Shown here piece after piece: positions 34,815-43,018 of a stretch of 64,000 nt of DNA (its first letter is position 1; each line of letters begins with the position of its first letter). Made by a program: the position numbers and the translations under genes. Origin of the DNA: Terribacillus aidingensis (GTDB lineage Bacteria; Bacillota; Bacilli; Bacillales; Amphibacillaceae); assembly GCF_040703035.1 (NCBI RefSeq), contig NZ_CP159996.1, positions 2,886,001 through 2,950,000 of the forward strand, written 5' to 3'. The notes under the pieces are model-generated. The model made no database searches and had not been told where the DNA came from. It saw only the letters and a program-made list of their open reading frames with translations.

Positions 34815-35714
34815 TTAAAATACGATCGTTTTATTGCCGAATACAATTACCCGGTCATCTATATGCCATTTAATCGCCCGCATTAATACACTGCGCTCGA
34901 CAAGACGTCCGACACGTTTCAAATCTTCCGCTTTATCCTTATGATTAACCCGATGTATATCTTGTTCGATGATTGGGCCTTCATCCAAGTCGGAAGTCAC
35001 GTAATGGCTTGTTGCACCAATCAATTTCACTCCGCGTTCATATGCGCGTTCATATGGCTTGGCACCGATAAAAGCCGGCAGGAAGCTATGATGGATATTG
35101 ATAATCTTATTTTTAAAATTCTCCAGGAATCCAGGTGTGAGTATCTGCATGTACCTTGCGAGAATGACTGTATCGATGTTGTATTGTTCCAATAGGTCAA
35201 GCTGCTGACGCTCTGCTTGCAGACGGATATCTTTGTTTGCAGGTATGTGATGGAAAGGAATATTGTAGGATTCCGCTAGTTCCCTTGCGTCTTCATGATT
35301 ACTCACAATAACCGAAAGATCAGCCATGAGATTTCCACTCTGATATTCCCAAAGTATCTCCTGCAAGCAATGCAGCTCCTTGGAGACGAAGAGTGCCAAT
35401 TTTTTCATATCTCGTACGCTCACTAGCTGCCACTCCATCTGAAAATGGGCTGCTATGTGCTGGAAGCCTTCCTCCAGCAGCTGCTGTGTGTCGCCATCTT
35501 GCTGACACTCGAATTCGATCCGAAGAAAGAAGCTCCCTCCATCTGGATCCGTTGTATATTGATTTGACTCCATAATATTTGCTTGCTGATTAAAAAGAAA
35601 CTCGGAAACTGCTGCAACAATCCCCGGCTGATCAGGACAGGAAATGACGATTCTATATCTGTTTTCGTTCTTCTGCTGGAAAGCTTTGATTTTTTCTAGA
35701 TAATGTACGGCCAT
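34815..35714 (-). CDS. purU: Formyltetrahydrofolate deformylase
   Basis: Hydrolyses 10-formyl-THF to formate and THF, balancing one-carbon pools. The 299-residue protein has an N-terminal ACT domain (about 20-95; RIVISCPDQPGIVAAVSEFL) that senses methionine or glycine, and a C-terminal formyltransferase fold (about 105-295) with NIHHSFLPAF and TSDLDEGPIIEQD, which hold the catalytic histidine and aspartate. The start has AGGAGG upstream. Together with rbsK it makes a two-gene unit; formate from PurU can feed purine synthesis through PurT. Confidence 0.93.
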   Translation of the reverse strand: MAVHYLEKIKAFQQKNENRYRIVISCPDQPGIVAAVSEFLFNQQANIMESNQYTTDPDGGSFFLRIEFECQQDGDTQQLLEEGFQHIAAHFQMEWQLVSVRDMKKLALFVSKELHCLQEILWEYQSGNLMADLSVIVSNHEDARELAESYNIPFHHIPANKDIRLQAERQQLDLLEQYNIDTVILARYMQILTPGFLENFKNKIINIHHSFLPAFIGAKPYERAYERGVKLIGATSHYVTSDLDEGPIIEQDIHRVNHKDKAEDLKRVGRLVERSVLMRAIKWHIDDRVIVFGNKTIVF

Positions 35715-35780
35715 GACTAACCTCCTAATATTCTTCTATCTTAACGATTGTATCTTGTTTCTACAACAGAGAATTGTGAC

Positions 35781-35813
35781 AAAAAAATACGATTCCAAAT
35801 GATTGGAATCGTA
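35781..35813 (-). terminator. Terminator of the arginine operon
   Basis: TACGATTCC / GGAATCGTA hairpin with a T7 run on the minus strand, 26 bp after argD. Confidence 0.88.
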
Positions 35814-35838
35814 TGTATTGTATGAGCGAAGAGAAGCT

Positions 35839-37017
35839 TTATTCACCCGCAATCTGTTTCAGTGTTTCAATGCAGAAATCAACTTCCGCTTTATTTGTAT
35901 TGAGCGGTGGCAATATCCGTAGTACGTGCTCTCCAGCTACTAGCACGAGCAAACCGAGATCTCGAGCCTGATTGACGAGGTCAATCGCTTTTCCTGTTGT
36001 ACCGAGACCAAGCAGCAATCCTTTTCCCCGTACATCAGTGAAAGCACGTGATGCTGCTGCGATTCCTTCCAGTTCACTACGGAAATAGTCAGCTGTCTCT
36101 TGAACTTCAATCAAAAATGGAGGATTCGCGATTACTTCCAGTGTTGATTTGCCAGCTGCCGCAGCCACCGGATTACCTCCGAAGGTGCTGCCATGACTGC
36201 CTGCTTCAAATGCCGCAGCTGCTTTGCCCGTTGCAATCATTGCTCCGATCGGGATACCAGAAGCCAGTCCTTTTGCCGTTGTCAGCACATCTGGTTCCAG
36301 CTCGTACTGCTCATAAGCATAAAGGGTGCCGGTACGACCGACTCCAGTTTGTACTTCATCCAGCATAAACAGTACATCGTGCTCCTTACAAAGGCGCTCC
36401 ACTTCCTTTACCCAAGCAGAATCAGCCGGGATGACACCGCCTTCCCCTTGGACAAGCTCCAATAATACGCCGCATGTATCCGGACCGATCAGCTCATCAA
36501 GTGCTTCCACATCATTATAAGGAAGATGCCGGAAGCCTTTTGTCAGCGGTGCGAAATGCTTTTGTATCTTTTCCTGACCTGTTGCAGCCAACGTCGCTAA
36601 TGTCCGGCCGTGAAACGACTGACTGAATGTGACCACCTCATAGGCATTTGTCCCTTTCACCTTCTGGGCATAGCTGCGCGCCAGCTTGATTGCCGCTTCA
36701 TTTGCCTCTGCCCCGCTATTGGCGAAGAATACTTGATCAGCGAATGTATGACCAGTCAAAAGCTCCGCCAACTGCTCTTGAATCGGAATATGGTATAGAT
36801 TGGAACAGTGCCAAATGGTGTCCAGCTGTGCCTTGACAGCTTCCTTTACTGTTGCGGGGGCGTGACCTAAATTACAAGTAGCAATTCCTGCAGTATAATC
36901 AAGGTATTGCTTACCGTCAGCATCCCAGACATAGCTTCCTTCTCCTTTTGCGATAGAGATTGGAAATCTGCTATACGTTGGCATCACAGATGATACAGCT
37001 GCATTCGTTTCAGACAT
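35839..37017 (-). CDS. argD: Acetylornithine aminotransferase
   Basis: PLP-dependent class III aminotransferase, 392 residues, making N-acetylornithine from the semialdehyde and glutamate. NSGAEANEAAIKLAR binds the PLP phosphate, FMLDEVQTGVGRTG holds the aspartate on the pyridine nitrogen, and TTAKGLASGIPIGA contains the PLP lysine. It is the last gene of argC-argJ-argB-argD and its start overlaps the end of argB by 8 bp, a sign of translational coupling. Confidence 0.93.
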   Translation of the reverse strand: MSETNAAVSSVMPTYSRFPISIAKGEGSYVWDADGKQYLDYTAGIATCNLGHAPATVKEAVKAQLDTIWHCSNLYHIPIQEQLAELLTGHTFADQVFFANSGAEANEAAIKLARSYAQKVKGTNAYEVVTFSQSFHGRTLATLAATGQEKIQKHFAPLTKGFRHLPYNDVEALDELIGPDTCGVLLELVQGEGGVIPADSAWVKEVERLCKEHDVLFMLDEVQTGVGRTGTLYAYEQYELEPDVLTTAKGLASGIPIGAMIATGKAAAAFEAGSHGSTFGGNPVAAAAGKSTLEVIANPPFLIEVQETADYFRSELEGIAAASRAFTDVRGKGLLLGLGTTGKAIDLVNQARDLGLLVLVAGEHVLRILPPLNTNKAEVDFCIETLKQIAGE

Positions 37018-37810
37018 GATGTGCCTCCTCCGATAAAGTGATGGTAGTACCTGCGACTTTACCTTCCACTAACTGCAGCAAACTGTCATCAGCCAGTCCG
37101 TTGACGATCGTAACCTTTCCTGCTCCATGCTCCAATGCTTCCAGCGCTGCCCGCACCTTCGGGATCATACCATCCTTGATGAACCCTTCCGCTATCATTT
37201 GCTTCAATTCACTGTCTGTTACATTTGTGAGCATCTGTTTTTGCCCATTCACTTGCCGATAAATGCCCGGAATGTCACTTATGAAGCACAGCTCCGCGTT
37301 CAATGCCCGTGCGATGGCTGATGCCGCTAAATCGGCATTTATATTGAATCTGGAATTGCCCTCACCTCCAGCGAGCGGTGATATGACCGGGATGTTGTCT
37401 TGAGAGACAATTTGCTCGATAAGCGCCGTATTTACTTCTGTGACAGTACCGACAAGTCCTAGTTTATCTGCATTCGCAACAGGTTCCGCGTAAAGCAGCT
37501 TACCATCCAGGCCGCTGACCCCATAAGCATCTGTTCTGCTCATCAGCTTACGGACCAGGAACTTGTTCACTGCTCCGCTGAGTGCCATCTCGACAACATC
37601 CAGCACCTCTTCGGTTGTCACCCTTAAACCATCGACGAATTCCGGCTTCACACCTGTTTGTTCCAGCAGCTCATTGATCAGCTTGCCGCCTCCATGGACA
37701 ATGATAGGCTTCCAATCACCCTGCTTTTGAATAGCAGCGATATTATCATAGAAATTATCCGGCAGCTTATCGATTATACTGCCGCCGCACTTTATAATAA
37801 GAAAATTCAT
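37010..37810 (-). CDS. argB: N-acetylglutamate kinase
   Basis: Phosphorylates N-acetylglutamate, the second step of arginine synthesis. The 266-residue amino acid kinase begins MNFLIIKCGGSIIDKL, with PIIVHGGGKLINELLEQTGV for the nucleotide phosphate loop and RFNINADLAASAIARALNAE for the substrate site. The ATG at 37810 follows GGGGGCGG; the open frame upstream overlaps argJ. It lacks the extended N-terminal helix that marks arginine-inhibited kinases, so feedback control probably acts at ArgJ or through transcription. Confidence 0.93.
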   Translation of the reverse strand: MNFLIIKCGGSIIDKLPDNFYDNIAAIQKQGDWKPIIVHGGGKLINELLEQTGVKPEFVDGLRVTTEEVLDVVEMALSGAVNKFLVRKLMSRTDAYGVSGLDGKLLYAEPVANADKLGLVGTVTEVNTALIEQIVSQDNIPVISPLAGGEGNSRFNINADLAASAIARALNAELCFISDIPGIYRQVNGQKQMLTNVTDSELKQMIAEGFIKDGMIPKVRAALEALEHGAGKVTIVNGLADDSLLQLVEGKVAGTTITLSEEAHHV

Positions 37811-37823
37811 TTCGCCGCCCCCT

Positions 37824-39047
37824 TCATGTCCGGTAAGAAGCATTGATTTTGACGTAATCGTATGACAAATCACAGCCCCAGGCGGTCGCTTCTCCGTTTC
37901 CTTCCTGCAAATCGATCGTGATTACGACATTGTCCTGCTTTAAATGTTCGCTAGCTTCCAACTCATCAAATAAAGCGGGTGTTCCTTCCTTTACGACCAA
38001 TACATCTCCGAGCCAAACCGAAATTTTTGCAGGAGAAAATGCTGCACCGCTATAACCTGCTGCCGTAATGATACGGCCCCAATTTGGATCGGCTCCATAA
38101 ACTGCTGCTTTCACCAGGCTGGAGGCAACTACCGACTTTCCTATTTTCCGCGCCTCTTCTGCCGATTGCGCCTGACGTACACGAACTTCTACAAGCTTCG
38201 TCGCGCCTTCTCCGTCACGAGCGATTTTCTTGGCCAATTCCTGTGAAACATATTGGAATGCCGCGCAGAATTTTTCCCATTCCGGATGGTTTGGATTAAG
38301 CTCCTTGTTGCCTGCTTTTCCGTTTGCAAGTACAAGTACCATATCATTTGTACTCGTATCTCCATCTACCGTGATCATATTGTAGGATTTATCCGTCGTT
38401 TTCCGCAGCTGCTGCTCCAATACATCAGCCGGAATGACGGCATCCGTTGTCACGAAGGCTAGCATAGTCGCCATATTCGGATGAATCATGCCAGATCCTT
38501 TTGCAGCTCCGCCTATCGTTATTGGTACACCATCAATTTCGACGCTGACTGCAATTTGCTTTGTGCAAGTATCTGTTGTCAAGATGGCCTGAGCGAAATC
38601 CTCTGCCTTGCCTTCTCCTGAGATTGAATGAATACCCGACATTATCTTATCCATCGGCAGCTGGACGCCAATCAGTCCAGTTGATGCTACCGCCGTATGC
38701 TGTACTTGAATTCCGAGCTGCTCTGAGAAAGCTTTGCGCATCGCATAAGCATTTGTCAAACCCTCTTCTCCTGTACATGCATTTGCATTGGCGCTATTCA
38801 CTACAATTGCCTGCAGCTTCCCCTCTTGCTTAATACTTTCCTCTGTCACAAGAAGCGGAGCTGCCCGAAAAGAATTCAATGTGTATACTCCAGCAGCTGC
38901 TGCTGGCACTTCTGAATAGACCCATCCCATATCGAGCTTGTCATGCTTGCGAAGGCCAATTGCGACACCACCCGCCTGGAATCCGCTCGGACTGGTGATA
39001 TTGCCATTTTCAATGACTGTATATGCAGCCTGTTCTGTCTTTATCAT
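37824..39047 (-). CDS. argJ: Bifunctional ornithine acetyltransferase / N-acetylglutamate synthase
   Basis: Transfers the acetyl group of acetylornithine to glutamate, recycling it. The 407-residue precursor self-cleaves before Thr194 in GMIHPNMATMLAF into alpha and beta chains; GGAAKGSGMIHP and the STNDMV block form the active site. The ATG at 39047 follows GGAGAGGG. It starts 14 bp after argC. Having argJ explains why no separate argA or argE is needed in this operon. Confidence 0.94.
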   Translation of the reverse strand: MIKTEQAAYTVIENGNITSPSGFQAGGVAIGLRKHDKLDMGWVYSEVPAAAAGVYTLNSFRAAPLLVTEESIKQEGKLQAIVVNSANANACTGEEGLTNAYAMRKAFSEQLGIQVQHTAVASTGLIGVQLPMDKIMSGIHSISGEGKAEDFAQAILTTDTCTKQIAVSVEIDGVPITIGGAAKGSGMIHPNMATMLAFVTTDAVIPADVLEQQLRKTTDKSYNMITVDGDTSTNDMVLVLANGKAGNKELNPNHPEWEKFCAAFQYVSQELAKKIARDGEGATKLVEVRVRQAQSAEEARKIGKSVVASSLVKAAVYGADPNWGRIITAAGYSGAAFSPAKISVWLGDVLVVKEGTPALFDELEASEHLKQDNVVITIDLQEGNGEATAWGCDLSYDYVKINASYRT

Positions 39048-39061
39048 TAGATCCCTCTCCT

Positions 39062-40099
39062 TTATGGATAAACCGGCAGCATCCACAATCCTGCAGTCTG
39101 CTCCCAGCCTTGCATGATATTCATATTCTGGATAGCTTGGCCTGCCGCTCCTTTTACTAGGTTGTCGATAACCGATACGATAGTCAGCCTGTTTGTCCGC
39201 TTATCTAGATGCAGCCCGATATCACAGAAATTACTTGTAGCTACTTCCTTTGTCGCCGGCCATTCTCCTTGCGGTCTGATACGTACAAATGGGTGTGATC
39301 GATAATAATTTTCATATGATTCCAATAATTCAGCTTCTGATAAGTCCTTTTGAAGATCTGCATAAATGGTAGCGAGAATCCCTCTCGTCATCGGAACAAG
39401 CTGCGTGGAAAAGGTAATAGGCTTCTGCGTACCGCCGACACCTGCCACAACCTGTTCTATTTCCGGGATATGCTTGTGTGCACCTAATTTATAAGCTTTC
39501 ATATTCTCATTTATCTCACTATAATGCGTAACAGAACTTAGTGACTTGCCTGCTCCGGAAAGACCTGATTTGGCATCAACGATAATGGAAGATGGATCAA
39601 TCAAACCATTATGTACTGCCGGCAGCAGACCGAGAAGCGTGGCTGTCGGGTAACAGCCCGGATTAGCTACAAATGCAGCGTCTGCAACCTCCTCGCTATT
39701 CAGCTCAGGCAATCCGTAAACAGCTCTTTCCAGCAGGTCAGCTGAAGCCGCGTCCAGCTTATACCATTCCTTATAGACTGCTGGATCCTTCAAACGGAAA
39801 TCACCTGCTAAATCTACACATCGAATACCAGCTTCCACAAGCTCCGGAAGAAGATCCCTGCTCACACCAGGAGGAGCAGCAAAGAATGCAAAGTCCACTT
39901 GCTCTTTCAATTCCGAAACATCAAAAGTTTCCATAGTTCCTTCTACAAAACCATCCGTATGCGGATACAATGCTGTTAATGAGTTTCCCGCATTAGAATG
40001 GGAGATAATCGCCTTCACTTCTGCATATGGATGTATATGCAGAAGCCTTAGTAATTCCACCGCTCCATAACCTGTACCGCCTATTATTGCGACTTTCAC
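39062..40099 (-). CDS. argC: N-acetyl-gamma-glutamyl-phosphate reductase
   Basis: NADPH-dependent reduction of acetylglutamyl phosphate to the semialdehyde. The 345-residue protein opens MKVAIIGGTGYGAVELLRLL (Rossmann fold), has the catalytic Cys149 in VANPGCYPTATLLGLLPA, and a histidine in KLGAHKHIPEIEQ. First gene of the argCJBD operon, transcribed from the promoter with an ARG box at 40139-40167. AGGAGG lies before its start. carA, carB, argF, argG and argH are not in this window. Confidence 0.94.
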   Translation of the reverse strand: MKVAIIGGTGYGAVELLRLLHIHPYAEVKAIISHSNAGNSLTALYPHTDGFVEGTMETFDVSELKEQVDFAFFAAPPGVSRDLLPELVEAGIRCVDLAGDFRLKDPAVYKEWYKLDAASADLLERAVYGLPELNSEEVADAAFVANPGCYPTATLLGLLPAVHNGLIDPSSIIVDAKSGLSGAGKSLSSVTHYSEINENMKAYKLGAHKHIPEIEQVVAGVGGTQKPITFSTQLVPMTRGILATIYADLQKDLSEAELLESYENYYRSHPFVRIRPQGEWPATKEVATSNFCDIGLHLDKRTNRLTIVSVIDNLVKGAAGQAIQNMNIMQGWEQTAGLWMLPVYP

Positions 40100-40138
40100 G
40101 GACGTAACCTCCTATAAACAAGTACGAATTAGTTAGTA

Positions 40139-40167
40139 ATTATACTTTAGTATGTATTTTTATTCAA
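40139..40167 (-). promoter_or_regulatory. arg operon promoter with ARG box
   Basis: Minus-strand -35 TTGAAT (40162-40167), 17-bp spacer, -10 TATAAT (40139-40144). TGAATAAAAATACATA (40151-40166) inside it closely matches the B. subtilis ArgR/AhrC operator pattern CATGAATAAAAATKCAAK. A repressor there would cover the -35 and spacer. Confidence 0.8.
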
Positions 40168-40345
40168 TAGGAAAGGTGAAAATTATACACTTGCTGCTGT
40201 CTCACCATATCCCAGTGTTATACGTTGTAAATACATTTACTTTTTAGGGGAATATTCCTTATCTCAGGTTAGTTTATTACGTCGCATACTATTAAGAGCA
40301 AGCAAAAGTTGTTACTTCTTTATTGAAAATAGAGGAGATTCTGAG

Positions 40346-40555
40346 ATGACAAAATTGATCTGCCTACGCTGTTATGTGAGAGTGTTTCATCCTGATGAAA
40401 ATATCCTTCTTCCTGAGCAGAAAGAACTTCGAATATCTCTAATAGAGAAAGCACGCACCCGTTGTGCGCTTTCATGCATATACTTATCAAAATCATTGCA
40501 CTCACCATACAATATGTTATACTGCTATCAAGTAATTTGTAAGCGCTATCAATAA
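40346..40555 (+). CDS. Possible small protein, unrecognised
   Basis: A 69-residue open frame whose ATG has a good ribosome-binding site (AGAGGAG, 8 nt spacing). It contains five cysteines and matches no family I know. Against it: its last third runs through a promoter-like element and a perfect cre site that serve the next gene, and no terminator follows. I list it because of the ribosome-binding site only; it may not be translated. The 528-bp gap from argC to the HPr-like gene otherwise holds the ARG promoter, an AT-rich stretch (40170-40320) and the cre region. Confidence 0.25.
   Translation: MTKLICLRCYVRVFHPDENILLPEQKELRISLIEKARTRCALSCIYLSKSLHSPYNMLYCYQVICKRYQ
40496..40551 (+). promoter_or_regulatory. 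Promoter and perfect cre site of the HPr-like gene
   Basis: -35 TTGCAC (40496-40501), 16-bp spacer, -10 TATACT (40518-40523). TGTAAGCGCTATCA (40538-40551) fits the cre consensus TGWAAGCGNTWNCA at every defined position and lies just downstream of the expected start, the usual place for CcpA repression by roadblock. Confidence 0.78.
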
Positions 40556-40627
40556 GTTCATCTTGCACTTTTCTGCTACTGCTGTAAAATTTGGTATGCT
40601 AAACTGCTAGACAAAGGAGAATGATAT

Positions 40628-40882
40628 ATGCGATCAAAGAAAACACTCATCCACGCTGCAGTAGATATCAATCAAACTGCAAACCAGTTCAAATCAAGTA
40701 TTGTATTAGTAATGGATAACAAAGTGGTAGATGCCAAAAGTATGCTCGGACTTTCCAATAGTGTACTGACATCCGATTTTTTCCGCTTGGAGATATATGG
40801 CGAGGACGCTGAAGAAGCGAAGAAGGCAATGCGGGATGTATTCCTAAGTAATGGCTTGCCAGTGGAAATCAGCAATAAATAA
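40628..40882 (+). CDS. HPr-like protein lacking the phosphocarrier histidine
   Basis: An 84-residue protein that aligns with the HPr/Crh fold: ANQFKSSIVLVMDNKVVDAKSMLGLSN corresponds to the HPr segment that ends in the regulatory serine loop (Ser46 region), here Ser38 in DAKSMLGL, followed by LEIYGEDAEEAKKAMRDVF as the last strand and helix. The active-site stretch with His15 (GLHARPA in HPr, GLQARPA in Crh) is missing; in its place is IHAAVDINQT. So it should not carry phosphate to PTS proteins but might be a serine-phosphorylated or structural HPr analogue. AAAGGAG precedes the ATG. A perfect cre site lies upstream. Homology is inferred from pattern, not a database search. Confidence 0.7.
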   Translation: MRSKKTLIHAAVDINQTANQFKSSIVLVMDNKVVDAKSMLGLSNSVLTSDFFRLEIYGEDAEEAKKAMRDVFLSNGLPVEISNK

Positions 40883-40915
40883 AAAGACAGCTTCGGATAA
40901 CCGAAGCTGTCTTTT
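40881..40915. terminator. Bidirectional terminator
   Basis: 15-bp inverted repeat AAAAGACAGCTTCGG / CCGAAGCTGTCTTTT between the HPr-like gene and the converging FAH gene. Confidence 0.92.
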
Positions 40916-40918
40916 CTA

Positions 40919-41863
40919 TTAGATTCGGGCTGGTTTAGGAATGATCTTGTTGCGAAGCTGACCGATTCCTTCGATTTCTATCTCAACCACATCTCCGTCT
41001 TTTAAGAACTGCGGCGGATCCATTGCGAAGCCAACGCCATTCGGAGTTCCTGTCATGATGACATCTCCTGGTTCCAATGTCATGATGCCTGAGATGAAAG
41101 AAACCAAATGAGGTACTGAGAAAATCAGATGTTTTGTACTGGAATCCTGTCGTTTTTCCCCATTCACAAACGTACGGATCGAAAGATTGGATACGTCTTC
41201 GATTTCTTCCGCAGTAACAAGATGCGGACCCATCGGGGCACTGCGATCTAATGTCTTTCCTTGAAGGAATTGCGGAGTCCGGCGCTGCAAGTCACGAGCA
41301 GACACATCATTGGCAATGGTATACCCTGCTATATAGTCCATTGCCTCACTCTCTGTTACCTCCTGCGCCCTTCTACCGATTACAACCGCAAGTTCTCCTT
41401 CATAATCAAGCTTTTCGGTAAGCTTTGAATGGTATACACCTTGGTCATGCGCACATACCGCATTAGCGAATTTACCGAAAAGAACTGGGTAATCTGGCAG
41501 TTCCCGGCCCATTTCCTCGATATGGTCCTTATAATTCAAACCAACACAGACAATTTTCCCGGGCTTCGGCACAGGTGGTCCAAGTATGATTTCTTCTGTT
41601 CTAAACTGGACCTCCTCCAGCCCTTCCGCAAGCGCAAATGCCTCGGCACGGAATGCACGCTTCATTGCATGCGGACCCATTTCATAGAAAGCATTCGGAT
41701 CAGCTGGCAGCAAACTCCCGACTGTCATCGCCAAATCCATCTCGTTCTCTGACAGTAAATAATACCGGTACGCTTCCTGTAAATCGATTATACGCCCTTC
41801 CACTCTGCTTCCGATTCGATACGGATTAAGGTCTCTGCCAACTTTATAAGCTACTAGCTTCAT
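40919..41863 (-). CDS. Fumarylacetoacetate hydrolase family protein (YisK-like)
   Basis: A 314-residue metal-dependent enzyme of the FAH fold. Metal ligands Glu155 and Glu157 sit in DYEGELAVVIG and Asp186 in TIANDVSARDLQ; GLNYKDHIEEMG supplies the catalytic histidine; MTGTPNGVGFAMDPP is the C-terminal loop of the family. It resembles B. subtilis YisK, an oxaloacetate decarboxylase, and various acylpyruvate hydrolases. The ATG follows AAAAGGAGAGG. Monocistronic; substrate not settled. Confidence 0.85.
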   Translation of the reverse strand: MKLVAYKVGRDLNPYRIGSRVEGRIIDLQEAYRYYLLSENEMDLAMTVGSLLPADPNAFYEMGPHAMKRAFRAEAFALAEGLEEVQFRTEEIILGPPVPKPGKIVCVGLNYKDHIEEMGRELPDYPVLFGKFANAVCAHDQGVYHSKLTEKLDYEGELAVVIGRRAQEVTESEAMDYIAGYTIANDVSARDLQRRTPQFLQGKTLDRSAPMGPHLVTAEEIEDVSNLSIRTFVNGEKRQDSSTKHLIFSVPHLVSFISGIMTLEPGDVIMTGTPNGVGFAMDPPQFLKDGDVVEIEIEGIGQLRNKIIPKPARI

Positions 41864-41961
41864 CCAAACCCTCTCCTTTTTATGCGAATACTCAAAATTG
41901 ACTCTCTCTTTCTATGATATAGTAAGAAAGTCAGACAGCATAGAAGAAAGGGAGTCATAAA

Positions 41962-42894
41962 ATGAAAAACGTCTATTTAAATCATGATGGCGGAGTCGAT
42001 GATCTTATTTCGCTATATCTTTTATTGAAAATGGAGAATGTGCGTCTTATCGGCTGTTCCGTCATTCCAGCAGATTGCTATTTGGAACCTGCACTGTCAG
42101 CAAGCCGAAAAATCAATGATCGCTTCGGCAATCCGGACACACTTGAAATTGCTGCGTCCACTTCCCGAGGTAAAAATCCGTTTCCGAAAGACTGGCGGAT
42201 GCATGCCTTCTTTGTTGATGCATTGCCAATTTTGAATGAATATCTTCCGGTGCGTACAAAGGTTGCCGAAAAACCTGCCCACCTAGATATCATAGATAAA
42301 TTGAAAGCTCAGGAAGAGAAAACGACTCTCATTTTCATCGGACCGCTTACTGATTTGGCACGAGCATTGGAAATGGATCCGTCTATTGAACAGCATATCG
42401 AAAAGCTTGTATGGATGGGCGGCACATTGCTTCCAACAGGGAATGTGGAAGAACCAGAACACGATGGAACAGCTGAATGGAATGCCTTCTGGGATCCAGA
42501 AGCAATGGACACTGTTTGGAAAAGTGACATACTAATTGATATGGTAGCGCTGGAGAGTACAAATCAAGTTCCTCTTACTGTGGATATCCGCGAAGAATGG
42601 GCACGCAACCGCAAGCATGAAGGTGTGGATTTTGTCGGTCAGAGCTATGCTGCTGTACCGCCGCTCGTTCACTTCGAAACAAATTCAACGTATTATCTGT
42701 GGGATGTACTTACAACAGCTTCTGTCGGCAATAGTTCCTTAGTTAAAAAGCAGCCTGTTCATGTCAGTGTAGAGGCTGATGGTCCATCACAAGGACGTAC
42801 ATATGAGGATAAAAACGGGAAAGAAATTCAATTGGTTCATGATGTCGATCATGATGCTTTCTTCTCTTACATCCTGTCATTGATGAAAGCATAA
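41962..42894 (+). CDS. Inosine-uridine-type nucleoside hydrolase
   Basis: A 310-residue N-ribohydrolase that splits nucleosides into base and ribose. The N-terminal calcium motif reads NHDGGVDD instead of the common DxDPGxDD: the first Asp is Asn and Pro is Gly, but the aspartates that match the metal and water ligands are kept. TAEWNAFWDPEA matches the conserved N-A-E-x-N-x-x-x-D block, and HDVDHDAFF ends the active site. The ATG follows AAGAAAGGGAG. Ribose released could feed rbsK, which is 7 kb away but in the same window. Base specificity unknown. Confidence 0.88.
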   Translation: MKNVYLNHDGGVDDLISLYLLLKMENVRLIGCSVIPADCYLEPALSASRKINDRFGNPDTLEIAASTSRGKNPFPKDWRMHAFFVDALPILNEYLPVRTKVAEKPAHLDIIDKLKAQEEKTTLIFIGPLTDLARALEMDPSIEQHIEKLVWMGGTLLPTGNVEEPEHDGTAEWNAFWDPEAMDTVWKSDILIDMVALESTNQVPLTVDIREEWARNRKHEGVDFVGQSYAAVPPLVHFETNSTYYLWDVLTTASVGNSSLVKKQPVHVSVEADGPSQGRTYEDKNGKEIQLVHDVDHDAFFSYILSLMKA

Positions 42895-42960
42895 TACACC
42901 GCATTTTCATATAATTGGTATCGCATATATACAATAAATTTGTTATACTATTCCGGGGTT

Positions 42961-42980
42961 GTTATCCACATGTGGATAAC
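42961..42980. promoter_or_regulatory. Two inverted, abutting DnaA boxes
   Basis: GTTATCCACATGTGGATAAC is a perfect 20-bp palindrome made of two consensus DnaA boxes, TTATCCACA (42962-42970) and its reverse complement TGTGGATAA (42971-42979). It lies 12 bp downstream of a TATACT -10-like element and 39 bp before the PHP gene, so a bound protein would sit over the transcription start region. Confidence 0.6.
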
Positions 42981-43018
42981 CTAATAAGTACGAACGGAAA
43001 GAAGGCAGATTAGAGATT

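Noticed and set aside
35781..35813. Hairpin after argD as a terminator for rightward transcription
   Set aside because: No T-run follows on the plus strand; it works only for the minus-strand arg operon.
40320..40568. 82-codon minus-strand frame between argC and the HPr-like gene
   Set aside because: No ribosome-binding site. The opening MQDELIDSAYK faintly resembles the sporulation inhibitor Sda, but the rest does not.
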